Assembly: GCF_000218875.1 (NCBI RefSeq)
Contig: NC_015709.1
Location: 1,054,001 to 1,118,000, forward strand
DNA: 64,000 bases
From: Zymomonas mobilis subsp. pomaceae ATCC 29192
GTDB lineage: Bacteria; Pseudomonadota; Alphaproteobacteria; Sphingomonadales; Sphingomonadaceae
Direction of reading: 5' to 3'
Below the pieces are notes generated by a model, which saw only the letters and a program-made list of their open reading frames with translations, was not told where the DNA came from and did no database searches. The translations under genes and the position numbers were made by a program. Positions 28,117-39,528 of this stretch are shown in pieces; the first letter of the stretch is position 1; every line of letters begins with the position of its first letter.

Positions 28117-28303
28117 AATGAAACCTTTTGCACCTAATTCTAGAAAAAATGCTTATCGCATCAGGCGCCAGACATAGCTGCCGATCACCTGTAAAGGTCG
28201 CTTACTGCCCCTAATAAAGGGGAAAAGTCAAGCATTATTGGCGTTTTTATAGGTTAACTGACGAAACATCCTCCTCCTATAAAATTTTTGTTAAAAAAAT
28301 ATG

Positions 28304-28332
28304 GATAAAATGGAACAAATTATCATTCCATT
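28304..28332. promoter_or_regulatory. Nested inverted repeats upstream of dps, candidate operator
   Basis: Two dyads overlap about 130 bp before the dps start. AATGGAA pairs with TTCCATT (28,309-28,332), and GATAA pairs with TTATC (28,304-28,324). dps genes are commonly controlled by OxyR or Fur-type regulators, and the AT-rich dyad loosely recalls a Fur-type site. The regulator is not identifiable from this alone. Confidence 0.35.
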
Positions 28333-28462
28333 CGATCATCCCTATAAGAATAATTAGTGCAATATTTATTATAGTTACCTCTCGTAATATAAAAACAGCT
28401 ACCTATTTATTCTTGGTGAACATCTATTGCATGTGAACAGTATTAGGGAAGGAATAGTAAAA

Positions 28463-28954
28463 ATGAGCGTTATTGATATAAAAACGCCGAGTGATCTTGA
28501 TTCTAATAAGGTTGGATCTGTAGCTGATGCTTTAAATCACGTGTTAGCTGATACTTTTGCTCTTTATTTAAAGACGAAGAACTTCCATTGGCATGTATCA
28601 GGGCCACATTTCCGTGATTATCACTTGTTATTTGAAGACCAAGCGAGCGAAATATTTTCGATCACAGATGAAGTAGCAGAGCGTGTCCGCAAAATTGGCA
28701 AGGCCACCCTTCATTCTATCGGAGAAATTTTTCAGCTTCAGTCAATTGAAGACAATGACAAAGAATTCGTTAAACCAGAAGAAATGCTAAAAGAGCTGGC
28801 TAGCGATAACCGCAAGCTGGTTACTTCTTTACGTGAAGCCAAAATTTTAGCAGATAAAGCAGGGGATAATGCCAGCAGCGCTATGATCGACAATTGGACA
28901 GATCAGGCCGAACGACGCGCATGGTTCCTGTTTGAAACCGGACGGGCTGCTTAA
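28463..28954 (+). CDS. dps: Dps family DNA-protecting ferritin
   Basis: Mini-ferritin (163 aa) that stores iron at the expense of peroxide and can shield DNA during starvation and oxidative stress. It normally assembles as a 12-mer. The ferroxidase signature is visible as KTKNFHWHVSGPHF, then FEDQASEIFSITDEVAERVR, with the His, Asp and Glu ligands. The start chosen is the ATG at 28,463, which follows AAGGA by nine bases. A frame extending 12 codons upstream has no ribosome site. The gene stands alone with its own terminator downstream and a dyad upstream. Family is certain. Confidence 0.93.
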   Translation: MSVIDIKTPSDLDSNKVGSVADALNHVLADTFALYLKTKNFHWHVSGPHFRDYHLLFEDQASEIFSITDEVAERVRKIGKATLHSIGEIFQLQSIEDNDKEFVKPEEMLKELASDNRKLVTSLREAKILADKAGDNASSAMIDNWTDQAERRAWFLFETGRAA

Positions 28955-28968
28955 TAATTTAGAATAGG

Positions 28969-29003
28969 AAAAGACCCATCTTTACAAAAGAGATGGGTCT
29001 TTT
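28969..29003. terminator. Bidirectional terminator between dps and hslU
   Basis: A 13-bp perfect stem (AAAAGACCCATCT with AGATGGGTCTTTT) has an A-rich left arm and T-rich right arm. It can end both dps (plus) and hslVU (minus). Confidence 0.9.
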
Positions 29004-29023
29004 AATAAAAAATATAAAATATT

Positions 29024-30319
29024 TTAGAGTATATATTTACTTAAATCAGTATTCTTTGCGATATCAGAAAGACGCTCATTGACATAAGTTTTGTCAATCT
29101 TGATCTTTTGCCCAGTCATATCTTCAGCATTGAAACTAATATCTTCCAATAACTTTTCCATTACCGTTGATAAACGACGAGCGCCAATATTTTCGACTTC
29201 GCTATTTACCACAGCTGCAATATGCGCCAGTTCGCGAATACCATCTTCTTCAAAGTTAAGCACGACATTTTCAGTCCCAATCAAGGCACGATACTGCTCG
29301 ACTAATGAAGCTCTGGTTGAAGAAAGAATATGAATAAAATCTTCTTCTGTTAAAGCGGATAATTCTACCCGAATAGGGAGACGCCCCTGTAATTCTGGTA
29401 ACAAGTCAGACGGCTTGGCAACATGAAAAGCGCCGGAGGCAATAAACAAAACATGATCCGTTTTCATGGGGCCATATTTTGTGGTCACCGTTGTCCCTTC
29501 AATCAAGGGTAAAAGGTCACGCTGAACGCCTTCCCGCGAAACTGAGCCACCGCGAACATCACTGACCGCAATTTTATCGACCTCATCTAAAAAGACGATA
29601 CCATTGGCTTCAGCATTGGCAAGAGCAACCCGACCGATTTCATCCTTATCTAAACGGCGATCAGCTTCTTCATCAACCAACCGTCTCCAAGCTTGCCGAA
29701 CAGGTAAGCGCTGCCGCTTGGTACGCTGCCCCCCTTTTCCTAGCATGTCCCCGAGGCTGATCATACCGACCTGTCCGCCCATACCGGGAATTTCAACCGG
29801 CATAGAGGGCGCTTCTTCTAATTCGACTTCAACTTCGCGATCATCAAGATGACCATCGACAAAACGCTGCCTGAAGGTCTCACGGGTGGCCTCACTGGCA
29901 TCTTTTCCAACCAAAGCTTCCAACAGCCGTTCCATCGCCGCTTGTTCAGCTTTTTCACGAACAGATAAGCGTTGGTTTTCTCGTTCCAATCGAACGGCTT
30001 CTTCAACCAGATCGCGTCCAATTTGTTCAACATCACGCCCGACATAGCCGACTTCAGTAAATTTCGTTGCCTCGACTTTAATAAAAGGCGCATTGGCTAG
30101 CTTGGCCAGACGACGACTAATTTCAGTTTTACCGCAGCCGGTAGGCCCAATCATCAGAATATTTTTGGGACTAACTTCGTCTTTCAAATGTTCGGGTAAA
30201 CGCTGACGCCGCCAACGATTGCGCATAGCAACAGCAACTGCACGTTTAGCCTCTTTTTGTCCGACGATATGGGCATCTAAGGCTGCGACAATCGCTTTAG
30301 GAGTAAGATTCTCAGTCAT
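29024..30319 (-). CDS. hslU: HslU, ATPase subunit of the HslVU protease
   Basis: AAA+ unfoldase (431 aa) that feeds substrates into the HslV peptidase ring in the cytoplasm. Walker A GPTGCGKT lies at residues 58-65, Walker B around [12 protein letters not shown], and the sensor/arginine region near [12 protein letters not shown]. The C-terminal tail ends DLSKYIL, matching the HslU tail that docks into HslV. The intermediate domain (about residues 110-230) is present. It follows hslV by 29 bp on the same strand, the standard hslVU order. No heat-shock promoter could be defined by eye. Confidence 0.97.
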   Translation of the reverse strand: MTENLTPKAIVAALDAHIVGQKEAKRAVAVAMRNRWRRQRLPEHLKDEVSPKNILMIGPTGCGKTEISRRLAKLANAPFIKVEATKFTEVGYVGRDVEQIGRDLVEEAVRLERENQRLSVREKAEQAAMERLLEALVGKDASEATRETFRQRFVDGHLDDREVEVELEEAPSMPVEIPGMGGQVGMISLGDMLGKGGQRTKRQRLPVRQAWRRLVDEEADRRLDKDEIGRVALANAEANGIVFLDEVDKIAVSDVRGGSVSREGVQRDLLPLIEGTTVTTKYGPMKTDHVLFIASGAFHVAKPSDLLPELQGRLPIRVELSALTEEDFIHILSSTRASLVEQYRALIGTENVVLNFEEDGIRELAHIAAVVNSEVENIGARRLSTVMEKLLEDISFNAEDMTGQKIKIDKTYVNERLSDIAKNTDLSKYIL

Positions 30320-30348
30320 AAATATTTTTTCCAGAAAAAACGAAAGAA

Positions 30349-30903
30349 TTAAACTGCGCTGTCCAAAGTCTCGATCGTCACCTGATTATTGGTAAAGACA
30401 CAGATATCCGCGGCGACAGCTAAAGCTTTACGGGCAATAACTTCGGCATCCTGCTCATATTCGACAAGCGCGCGGGCTGCTGAAAGGGCAAAATTTCCAC
30501 CGGAACCAATAGCCGCTATTCCCCCTACGGGTTCTAAAACATCACCATTACCCGTTAAAACCAAAGTGACCTGATCATCTGCAACCACCATCAAAGCTTC
30601 AAGATTGCGGAGATATTTATCCGTACGCCAATCCTTAGCCAATTCAACAGCGGCTCTTAAAAGCTGTCCATTATGGCGATCTAATTTCGCTTCTAAACGC
30701 TCAAATAATGTAAAAGCATCAGCGGTTGCCCCAGCAAATCCACCGATAACAGAACCATCCCCTAACCGTCGCACTTTACGGGCATTGGGCTTCATTACCG
30801 TATTACCCATCGACACTTGGCCATCGCCTGCAATAACGACACGGCCATTTCGACGCACCGAAAGGATCGTTGTACCATGCCAGCCTATTTTATCTTCGCT
30901 CAT
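30349..30903 (-). CDS. hslV: HslV, peptidase subunit of the HslVU protease
   Basis: Proteasome-like threonine peptidase (184 aa), first gene of the hslVU pair. The nucleophile is the first Thr of [12 protein letters not shown] (residue 11), exposed after removal of a 10-residue propeptide, as is usual in alphaproteobacterial Hsl[33 protein letters not shown] and the conserved [14 protein letters not shown] block are all present. HslV stacks with HslU and degrades misfolded and regulatory proteins after stress. Confidence 0.97.
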   Translation of the reverse strand: MSEDKIGWHGTTILSVRRNGRVVIAGDGQVSMGNTVMKPNARKVRRLGDGSVIGGFAGATADAFTLFERLEAKLDRHNGQLLRAAVELAKDWRTDKYLRNLEALMVVADDQVTLVLTGNGDVLEPVGGIAAIGSGGNFALSAARALVEYEQDAEVIARKALAVAADICVFTNNQVTIETLDSAV

Positions 30904-31436
30904 CGCCCTATCCTTGAACCCTTATTCTCAAAAGGCAATATGGGAAGATAATAACAAATCGCAATCATCTAAAGCGCAGTTAAGCTATATTAACATTCAC
31001 AAATTTTTCTAAAAACAATGCGGAATATTAATGAGGTCTTCCTATTTTTGTCATTTCACGCTCCCTTTACACCCAAATTTCTCTAGAATCACTTGTAATG
31101 ATTGAAAGGGAAAATTGGCCTAAAAATCACGCTTTCCTATAAAAATATAAGAAAATAGCTCCAATATCCGACAAAAACTCTTTTTTTCTTGCAGCAAGCT
31201 ATCAATATACGCTTTGGGCGATATTGCCATTTTTGTCAGGGAATATAAGAGTCTCCGGCTCAAGACGCAGCAACATCTGCTCGTCTGTCGTTGAAGGAAG
31301 TCAGATATGCCAGAATTAAGATTATAATAGACAAGGCCTCTTTCTTCCTTAATTTAGCGACCATCGCCGGGATTCATTTTTTGATTAAAATGGATCTTAA
31401 AAATTTTCTATCTTAATAATGCCATAGGATCACGAC
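30904..31436. other. 533-bp intergenic region between divergent hslV and HU gene
   Basis: No credible coding frame on either strand. It must contain the promoters of hslVU (minus) and the HU gene (plus). Homopolymer tracts (tttttttctt near 31,180) and several weak -10-like hexamers occur, but none has a convincing -35 partner. The spacer is longer than its neighbours, so a small RNA is possible; I see no terminator-like hairpin to support one. Confidence 0.4.
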
Positions 31437-31712
31437 ATGAACAGCAACGATCTGGTTGACCGGATTGCTTCCGGTCAGGGCCTCACCAAAACGGATGCCA
31501 AGAAGCTTGTTGACGCCGTTTTTTCCACCATTGTTGACGCTGCTGTCGCTGGGGAAGAAATCGCACTGAACGGCTTTGGAAAATTCAAGGTTAAGCACAG
31601 TGCAGCCCGTAAAGGCCATAATCCGGCTACTTTACAGGAAATTGAAATCCCAGCCTCTAACCGTTTAACGTTCACTTCTGCCAAGGCAGTTAAAGATCGT
31701 TTGAACGACTAG
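31437..31712 (+). CDS. HU family DNA-binding protein
   Basis: Nucleoid protein (91 aa) of the HU/IHF family, which binds and bends DNA without strict sequence preference. Family features are the N-terminal helices (NSNDLVDRIA), the GFGKFKV turn leading to the beta arm, and RKGHNPATLQEIEIPAS, which forms the DNA-binding arm with the intercalating proline. The arm resembles HU rather than IHF. It is a single-gene unit with a strong hairpin 24 bp downstream. Confidence 0.95.
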   Translation: MNSNDLVDRIASGQGLTKTDAKKLVDAVFSTIVDAAVAGEEIALNGFGKFKVKHSAARKGHNPATLQEIEIPASNRLTFTSAKAVKDRLND

Positions 31713-31735
31713 GCCTTTTTCTATTTCAAGCTATC

Positions 31736-31770
31736 AATTGGCGCGGCAATAAAAACCGCGCCAATTCTTT
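31736..31770 (+). terminator. Rho-independent terminator of the HU gene
   Basis: An 11-bp perfect stem (AATTGGCGCGG with CCGCGCCAATT) with a 9-base A-rich loop is followed by CTTT. It sits just after the HU stop codon. Confidence 0.85.
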
Positions 31771-31986
31771 AAATCTGTATTCTCTTCAAATACCCTTATT
31801 AATTTAGGCTTCTTTCCCGCTTAACGTGGACAAAGCATTCCGTATTTTCTAAGATCATTTCAGCTTATTTGACAGATTAGTATTTTCTAACCGCTTTTCC
31901 GGTTATAATTTTTAACCTGAATCTTAGCGGCATTTTCTTTCGCTGGTTACTATTTCATTTTTTATTGTCTGATCTGGAAAAGATTG

Positions 31987-32823
31987 ATGCGTTTTCTGAT
32001 CTCTTCATCCTGTTTCATCCTTATGTGCACGGCGCCCTTTGCCGCGGCTAAAGCAGGTATTACGGATCCCCCATCATCCCCTTTTTCCCTTTCAGCTAAT
32101 ATAAGTTTATTTTCTGATTATCGCTTCCGTGGCATTTCACGCAGTAATAATAATCCTGCCGTCCAAGGTAGCTTCACTGTCAGCCACCAAAGCGGTTTCT
32201 ATCTAGGCGCCTGGAGTTCCAGCCTTGCCGGTTGGGGTAAGATGGGCGATAGCAAAATGGAACTGGATATTTTCGGCGGATATCGTCACACGCTTGGCGC
32301 CTTTACGGTTGATGGCGGTGTTATGGGTTATATTTATCCCGCTGGTGGTGGCGGTACTAAAAATAACTTATTTGAACTCTACGGGAATGCCAGCACACTT
32401 ATTGGGCCTTTCTCTGCCAAATTAGGCTTTAACTTTGCCCCGCCTCAATATGCATTAGGGCGTTATTATCCGGTAACCCTCGTTAAACATGGTGATCATA
32501 GCAATGTCTATGCTTATGGAGAGGCTGACTTTTCAATTCCCCGTACGGCGGCAGCGCTTCATGGTCATATCGGCCACACAAGCGGTCAGGCAGGTTTTGG
32601 GCCCAATTTTGTCAGCTTATCGCCTACAGGCGATTATTGGGATTGGCGGCTAGGAGCTGATTACACCTTTATAAAACATGTAAAAGTGGGTGTTTGGTGG
32701 TCAGATACCAATATTGATAGTAAATCTTTAAAGGCAATGTGGCCTTCAGCTGAAAAAGGGCTGGGACATAACGGCTCGATTGTAGGTAGCGCTGCTTTAT
32801 TTTCGTTAACGTTGTCCCTTTAA
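31987..32823 (+). CDS. gcw_chp (TIGR02001) family envelope protein, possible outer-membrane beta barrel
   Basis: A 278-residue exported protein of the gcw_chp family. The signal peptide MRFLISSSCFILMCTAPFAAA is followed by SLFSDYRFRGISRSNNNPA, the family hallmark. Alternating aromatic/polar strands (GFYLGAWSSSL, ELDIFGGYRH, VKVGVWWSDTN) and the terminal ALFSLTLSL suit an outer-membrane beta barrel. Related proteins are described only as conserved hypothetical or suspected channels. The ATG at 31,987 is preferred to the adjacent TTG. The last four bases overlap the 3' end of the convergent queG gene. Function is unknown. Confidence 0.8.
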   Translation: MRFLISSSCFILMCTAPFAAAKAGITDPPSSPFSLSANISLFSDYRFRGISRSNNNPAVQGSFTVSHQSGFYLGAWSSSLAGWGKMGDSKMELDIFGGYRHTLGAFTVDGGVMGYIYPAGGGGTKNNLFELYGNASTLIGPFSAKLGFNFAPPQYALGRYYPVTLVKHGDHSNVYAYGEADFSIPRTAAALHGHIGHTSGQAGFGPNFVSLSPTGDYWDWRLGADYTFIKHVKVGVWWSDTNIDSKSLKAMWPSAEKGLGHNGSIVGSAALFSLTLSL

Positions 32824-33962
32824 ACTTCTTGCCACTCCCGCTGTACAGTAACATCGTTTTCCTGAGGGGCGGCGGTTTTGGCCAATGCTCGAAATATCTG
32901 TATATCTAATTGCCGTAAGGCCCAAATAGCCATAGCGCGCACAATAGCTGCAGGATCTTCCAAGAGAGGCATAACCTGTTTTAATAATGATGATTGCCGG
33001 CTATTACCTGCGGCTATCAAACAATTGCGAATGAAACGGTCACGTCCAATACGCTTAATGGGTGAAGCGGAAAAAAATTGGCGAAAATCGCTGTCTTTTA
33101 AAGTGAGTAGATCCCTTAATTCAGGTGCCGCCAATTCTGCACGAGGCCAAAAAGCAGGATGGCTTGTTTCGGGGTGGGCGAATTTATTCCATGGACAAGA
33201 AGCCAAGCAATCATCACAACCATAAATATGGTTACCCAGCGCGCGCCTGAATTCTTGGGGAATAATGCCTTTATACTCAATGGTAAGGTAGGAAATACAG
33301 CGTCGGGCATCGACCACGCCCTCTCTCGGGAAAGCGTTGGTAGGACAGGCAATCTGACAACGGGAACAAGAACCACAACCCCCTTTGGCAGGCCTATTGG
33401 GTTCAAGATCAAGGGTGGTATAAATTGCGCCTAAGAAAAGCCAATTACCATACTGACGGCTGATGACGTTACTATGTTTTCCTTGCCACCCTAATCCTGC
33501 AGAAACAGCTAAAGATTTCTCCATAACCGGTGCAGTATCAACAAAGACCTTCACGTTGCAGTCAGCCTTTTGGACTAACCAACGTGCCAAATGTTTTAGC
33601 GCCTTTTTAATAGTATCATGATAATCTCGCCCTTGTGCATAGACTGAAATACGCCCAATTCCTGCATCATCTGCCAATGCCAAAGGATTTTTTGTAGGCG
33701 CATAATTCATCCCCAACATGATGACCGAGCGAACATCAGGCCAAAGATTTTGGGGATCAAGACGGTGTTCTAGCCGATCTCTCATCCACAGCATATCGCC
33801 ATGCATACCCTCTTCCAACCATCTACAGAGTCTTTTTTGGGTAGAGGCTGAAATTTCCGCGCGGCTGATACCAAAAGTAGAGAAACCTAACGCATAAGCC
33901 TCTTTTTCTAAAGAAAGGCGAAAATCTTCTATCGAGCTAGATGTATTGCTCATGGTAAACAT
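32820..33962 (-). CDS. queG: Epoxyqueuosine reductase QueG
   Basis: Cobalamin- and iron-sulfur-dependent enzyme (380 aa) for the last step of queuosine synthesis in tRNA. Two 4Fe-4S cluster motifs are clear (GCGSCSRCQIACP and GCDDCLASCPW). The N-terminal half carries the QueG-type SFGISRAE and NYAPTKNPL segments. A C-terminal HEAT-like region includes AIVRAMAIWALRQL. Queuosine is placed at position 34 of tRNAs with GUN anticodons, which include the tRNA-Tyr(GUA) encoded 9 kb away. Two nearby ATGs (33,962 and 33,953) are possible starts and neither has a good ribosome site. Its end overlaps the convergent gene by 4 bp. Confidence 0.93.
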   Translation of the reverse strand: MFTMSNTSSSIEDFRLSLEKEAYALGFSTFGISRAEISASTQKRLCRWLEEGMHGDMLWMRDRLEHRLDPQNLWPDVRSVIMLGMNYAPTKNPLALADDAGIGRISVYAQGRDYHDTIKKALKHLARWLVQKADCNVKVFVDTAPVMEKSLAVSAGLGWQGKHSNVISRQYGNWLFLGAIYTTLDLEPNRPAKGGCGSCSRCQIACPTNAFPREGVVDARRCISYLTIEYKGIIPQEFRRALGNHIYGCDDCLASCPWNKFAHPETSHPAFWPRAELAAPELRDLLTLKDSDFRQFFSASPIKRIGRDRFIRNCLIAAGNSRQSSLLKQVMPLLEDPAAIVRAMAIWALRQLDIQIFRALAKTAAPQENDVTVQREWQEV

Positions 33963-34178
33963 ATCTATTTTAAGAGATAAAAATATTATTCAGGCATATA
34001 AAAATTTACATTTCCAATAATGAAAATTAAATTTTAAAAAATTTTATAATAAAATATGTAAATTTTAAGATTGGCCACCTGTAATTTGGCCAACTTATAA
34101 TATAGCCACATTTCGAGACTGAAATTATCTTACTGCTACTAGAAAAAAACTACATTATTATCTATTCATAAAAATAAA

Positions 34179-34210
34179 GAGCGACTATCGATTTTTATCA
34201 AAAGTCGCTC
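34179..34210 (-). terminator. Terminator of the atp operon
   Basis: On the minus strand GAGCGACT pairs with AGTCGCTC across a 16-base loop and is followed by TTTATTTTTATG. It lies 38 bp beyond the atpC stop. Confidence 0.75.
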
Positions 34211-34247
34211 AATATAATATCAGGTTAAATAAAAAATGCTGATAAAA

Positions 34248-34514
34248 TCAGGATTCTTCTTTAACCTCTTCGGCCAAGATAATCAGGCCTTTTTCATTAA
34301 TTTCAGCAAAACCACCAGAGATATGAAACTTCGTTTCGACCTGATGTTCACTGCTGTAAATAGCGACTTCGCCATCCCGGATAGCTGTCATGGTGGGCAT
34401 ATGCCCTGCCATAACACCAAGATCGCCTTCAGTTCCGGGAACAACGACCATGAAAGCATCGCCGGAACGGGCAAGCCGAGCAGGTGTTACCAGTTCATAA
34501 TGAAGCTCAGCCAT
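34248..34514 (-). CDS. atpC: ATP synthase F1 epsilon subunit (short form)
   Basis: Last gene of atpHAGDC, 88 aa. The N-terminal beta-sandwich domain is present (VPGTEGDLGVMAGHMP, then HISGGFAEI), which contacts gamma and the c ring. The usual C-terminal pair of helices, which in the ~139-residue enteric protein can insert into F1 and block ATP hydrolysis, is missing. The protein ends at LAEEVKEES. Short epsilon subunits are known in alphaproteobacteria. A clear GAGGAAGA ribosome site precedes the ATG. Confidence 0.93.
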   Translation of the reverse strand: MAELHYELVTPARLARSGDAFMVVVPGTEGDLGVMAGHMPTMTAIRDGEVAIYSSEHQVETKFHISGGFAEINEKGLIILAEEVKEES

Positions 34515-34577
34515 TCTTCCTCACTATCTCCGCCTCTTTCTCGTAAAAGAAAGAGACGGCTTTTTGTTTACAGCGAA

Positions 34578-36955
<2,378 letters not shown>

Positions 36956-36989
36956 AGTGTCCCCACTCCTGTCATTGACACATCAGAAC

Positions 36990-38519
36990 TTAAGCGAAAA
37001 TCTTAGCGAAGTTATCAAGCGCCGCCTTCAATTTCGTTTTGGTATCGTCAGTGAAATCCCCGGTGTCACGGATCGTTGCCAACAAATCATTGTGGCTCGA
37101 CCGCACATAATTCAGCAAAGCTTCCTCATAGCGGTTAACGTCCGTCACTTCGATGCCATCAATATAGCCGTTGGTACCCGCAAAAAGGGAAACAACCTGC
37201 TCTTCAAAAGGCATCGGATGAAATTGCGGCTGCTTCAACAGCTCAGTCAGGCGCTTACCACGATTGAGCAACTTCTGGGTAGAAGCATCCAAATCAGAAC
37301 CGAACTGCGCAAAAGCGGCCATTTCGCGATACTGAGCAAGTTCAAGCTTGATAGAACCAGCCACTTTTTTCATGGCTTTCGTCTGAGCAGCAGAACCCAC
37401 ACGGCTAACGGAAAGACCAACGTTAATAGCCGGACGAATACCTTGATAGAATAAATCCGTTTCAAGGAAGATCTGACCATCCGTAATCGAAATCACGTTC
37501 GTTGGAATATAGGCAGAAACGTCACCAGCTTGCGTTTCAATGATAGGCAGAGCGGTTAAAGAACCAGCACCATGCGCATCACTAAGCTTTGCAGCACGTT
37601 CCAAAAGGCGAGAATGCAAATAGAACACATCCCCGGGATAGGCTTCACGTCCTGGTGGGCGACGCAACAACAAGGACATCTGACGATAAGCCACAGCCTG
37701 TTTAGAAAGATCGTCATAAACGATCAAGGCATGCTGTTTGTTATCGCGGAAATATTCACCCATAGAACAGGCTGAATACGGTACCAAATACTGAAGAGGT
37801 GCGGGTTCAGAAGCCGTTGCAGCGACGACAATGGTGTACTCCATAGCACCCATTTCTTCAAGCTGACGAACAATCTGAGCTACCGTCGAGCGCTTCTGAC
37901 CAATAGCAACATAGATGCAGAAGAGCTTCTTCGTGTCATCTTTACCGCCATTAGTGTGCTTTTGGTTGATAAAGGCATCAATCGCGATGGCCGTTTTACC
38001 AGTCTGACGGTCACCAATGATCAATTCACGTTGACCACGACCAACCGGAACCAAAGCGTCCAAAGCCTTAATACCGGTCTGAACCGCTTCATGCACAGAT
38101 TTACGCGGGATAATACCCGGGGCCTTTTCTTCAGAACGACGACGTTCTTTCGCTTTGATCGGGCCTTTTCCGTCAATTGGATTACCAAGAGCGTCAACAA
38201 CACGACCTAACAATTCCGGTCCTACCGGAACGTCAACGATCTCGCCCGTTCTGCGAACGGTGTCGCCTTCTCCGACTTCAAGGTCGGAGCCGAAAATCAC
38301 GACGCCGACGTTGTCGGCCTCGAGGTTGAGGGCCATACCTTGTACGCCACTGGAGAAAGTGACCATTTCACCAGCCTCGACATTATCGAGACCATAAACA
38401 CGGGCGATACCATCGCCCACGGAGACCACCCGACCAACTTCGCTAACTTCAGCATCAGCACCGAAGCCTTCGATCTGTTCACGGATGACTTTTGAAATTT
38501 CTGCGGCGCGGATTTCCAT
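36990..38519 (-). CDS. atpA: ATP synthase F1 alpha subunit
   Basis: Non-catalytic nucleotide-binding subunit (509 aa) of F1. The P-loop GDRQTGKT lies at residues 169-176, and the family signature [14 protein letters not shown] is visible. I chose the ATG at 38,519 because it follows AGGG by five bases and begins [12 protein letters not shown], the usual alphaproteobacterial N-terminus. An in-frame GTG two codons earlier overlaps the atpH stop. It is the second gene of the operon, 2 bp after atpH. Confidence 0.98.
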   Translation of the reverse strand: MEIRAAEISKVIREQIEGFGADAEVSEVGRVVSVGDGIARVYGLDNVEAGEMVTFSSGVQGMALNLEADNVGVVIFGSDLEVGEGDTVRRTGEIVDVPVGPELLGRVVDALGNPIDGKGPIKAKERRRSEEKAPGIIPRKSVHEAVQTGIKALDALVPVGRGQRELIIGDRQTGKTAIAIDAFINQKHTNGGKDDTKKLFCIYVAIGQKRSTVAQIVRQLEEMGAMEYTIVVAATASEPAPLQYLVPYSACSMGEYFRDNKQHALIVYDDLSKQAVAYRQMSLLLRRPPGREAYPGDVFYLHSRLLERAAKLSDAHGAGSLTALPIIETQAGDVSAYIPTNVISITDGQIFLETDLFYQGIRPAINVGLSVSRVGSAAQTKAMKKVAGSIKLELAQYREMAAFAQFGSDLDASTQKLLNRGKRLTELLKQPQFHPMPFEEQVVSLFAGTNGYIDGIEVTDVNRYEEALLNYVRSSHNDLLATIRDTGDFTDDTKTKLKAALDNFAKIFA

Positions 38520-38521
38520 AT

Positions 38522-39076
38522 TCACCCTTTCATCGCCTGTGCAAGCATATGCAGCTTGCTCCGAATCGATCCGTCAATCTGACGTGAACCAAGACGCACA
38601 ATCATGCCGCCCAAAATAGACGGGTCAACCGTTGCTTCAATTTTCACATCAGCCTTAAGCTGTTCTTTAAGCCGAGCTGTAAGCGCCGACTTTTGTTCAT
38701 CAGACAAAGGATGAGCCGTTGTAACATCGGCCACCTTTTCTGAACGAAGATCGGCTACATACTGACGATAAGCGCTTGTAATTTCAGGAATAGCGCCCAA
38801 CCGCCCTTTAGCAGCCAACAGATTCAGAAATTTTGCCGTTAAATCATCAGTCTTCAGCACTGGAATCAGTGCTGCAATGACTTTTTCAACATGTTTGCGG
38901 GAAAATATTTGATTGTTTGCAACCAGACGGAGTTCTCTTGTCTGTGCAAAAGCCTCATCGAATTTGCCGAGACTGGCAGCGACCGTGTCAATCTGCCCTT
39001 TTTCCTGTGCAACCTCGAAAAGTGCCAGGGCATAACGGCCACCAAGGCTTGCTTGAATGCTGCCGGATATTTCCAT
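38522..39076 (-). CDS. atpH: ATP synthase F1 delta subunit
   Basis: Peripheral stalk subunit (184 aa) linking the alpha-beta head to the b subunits (OSCP family). The N-terminal helical domain ([15 protein letters not shown]) and the C-terminal signature ([25 protein letters not shown]) are clear. It is the first gene of the F1 operon. The F0 genes (a, b, c) are not in this window, so F1 and F0 are encoded apart, as is typical in alphaproteobacteria. A TATAAT-like hexamer sits about 20 bp upstream without an obvious -35 element. Confidence 0.96.
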   Translation of the reverse strand: MEISGSIQASLGGRYALALFEVAQEKGQIDTVAASLGKFDEAFAQTRELRLVANNQIFSRKHVEKVIAALIPVLKTDDLTAKFLNLLAAKGRLGAIPEITSAYRQYVADLRSEKVADVTTAHPLSDEQKSALTARLKEQLKADVKIEATVDPSILGGMIVRLGSRQIDGSIRSKLHMLAQAMKG

Positions 39077-39528
39077 GCGCCTGCCGTCCCCAGATTATAT
39101 AATGCCTCACCCTGTATTCCGTCCCGGTCCGAAACAGCCGGGGCGCACATAGGGCCACACTGGATATGCCGCATAGGCATACAAAACCGGCATCAATGAA
39201 AGAGCCCCTATTCCAAAAGAGACTACGATCAATTTTTGCCGGTTATGATCCGCAGTTTAATTAGCAGGGGGACGAAGGGGATGCAAGGTAGCGCTAAGCG
39301 ATCAGCACAAATCGAAAATTCAAAAAAACCGGCCTTAAAAATGGAAAAAACAAGCGCTGATTTCATAATTTTTATAAAATGAAAAAACGTATTTTGGGGG
39401 ATGATAGCGGCAATTATTGGGCTTTTTCAGCAAAGTACCCCAAAAACAATTAACATAACACTGTCTATCTTGATTGATTTTCCAAATTCAGCCCGAAGCC
39501 TTTTAATCTATTCTTTAGACTGAGGGAA
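39077..39528. other. 452-bp intergenic region between mrp and atpH
   Basis: It contains no credible gene. It holds the presumed promoter of the atp operon: a TATAAT hexamer on the minus strand at 39,094-39,099 lies close to the atpH start, but no good -35 is 17 bases away. The left part (39,360-39,520) is AT-rich. No clear terminator hairpin for mrp was found. Confidence 0.4.

Noticed and set aside
27892-28137. Plus-strand frame of 81 codons
   Set aside because: It is antisense to rpmG, whose minus-strand product is a clear L33.
28427-28462. Twelve-codon N-terminal extension of Dps
   Set aside because: No ribosome site precedes it, while the internal ATG at 28,463 has AAGGA at proper spacing.
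30904-31436. Heat-shock (RpoH-type) promoter for hslVU
   Set aside because: No CTTG-type -35 at suitable spacing to a -10 was found on the minus strand close to hslV.
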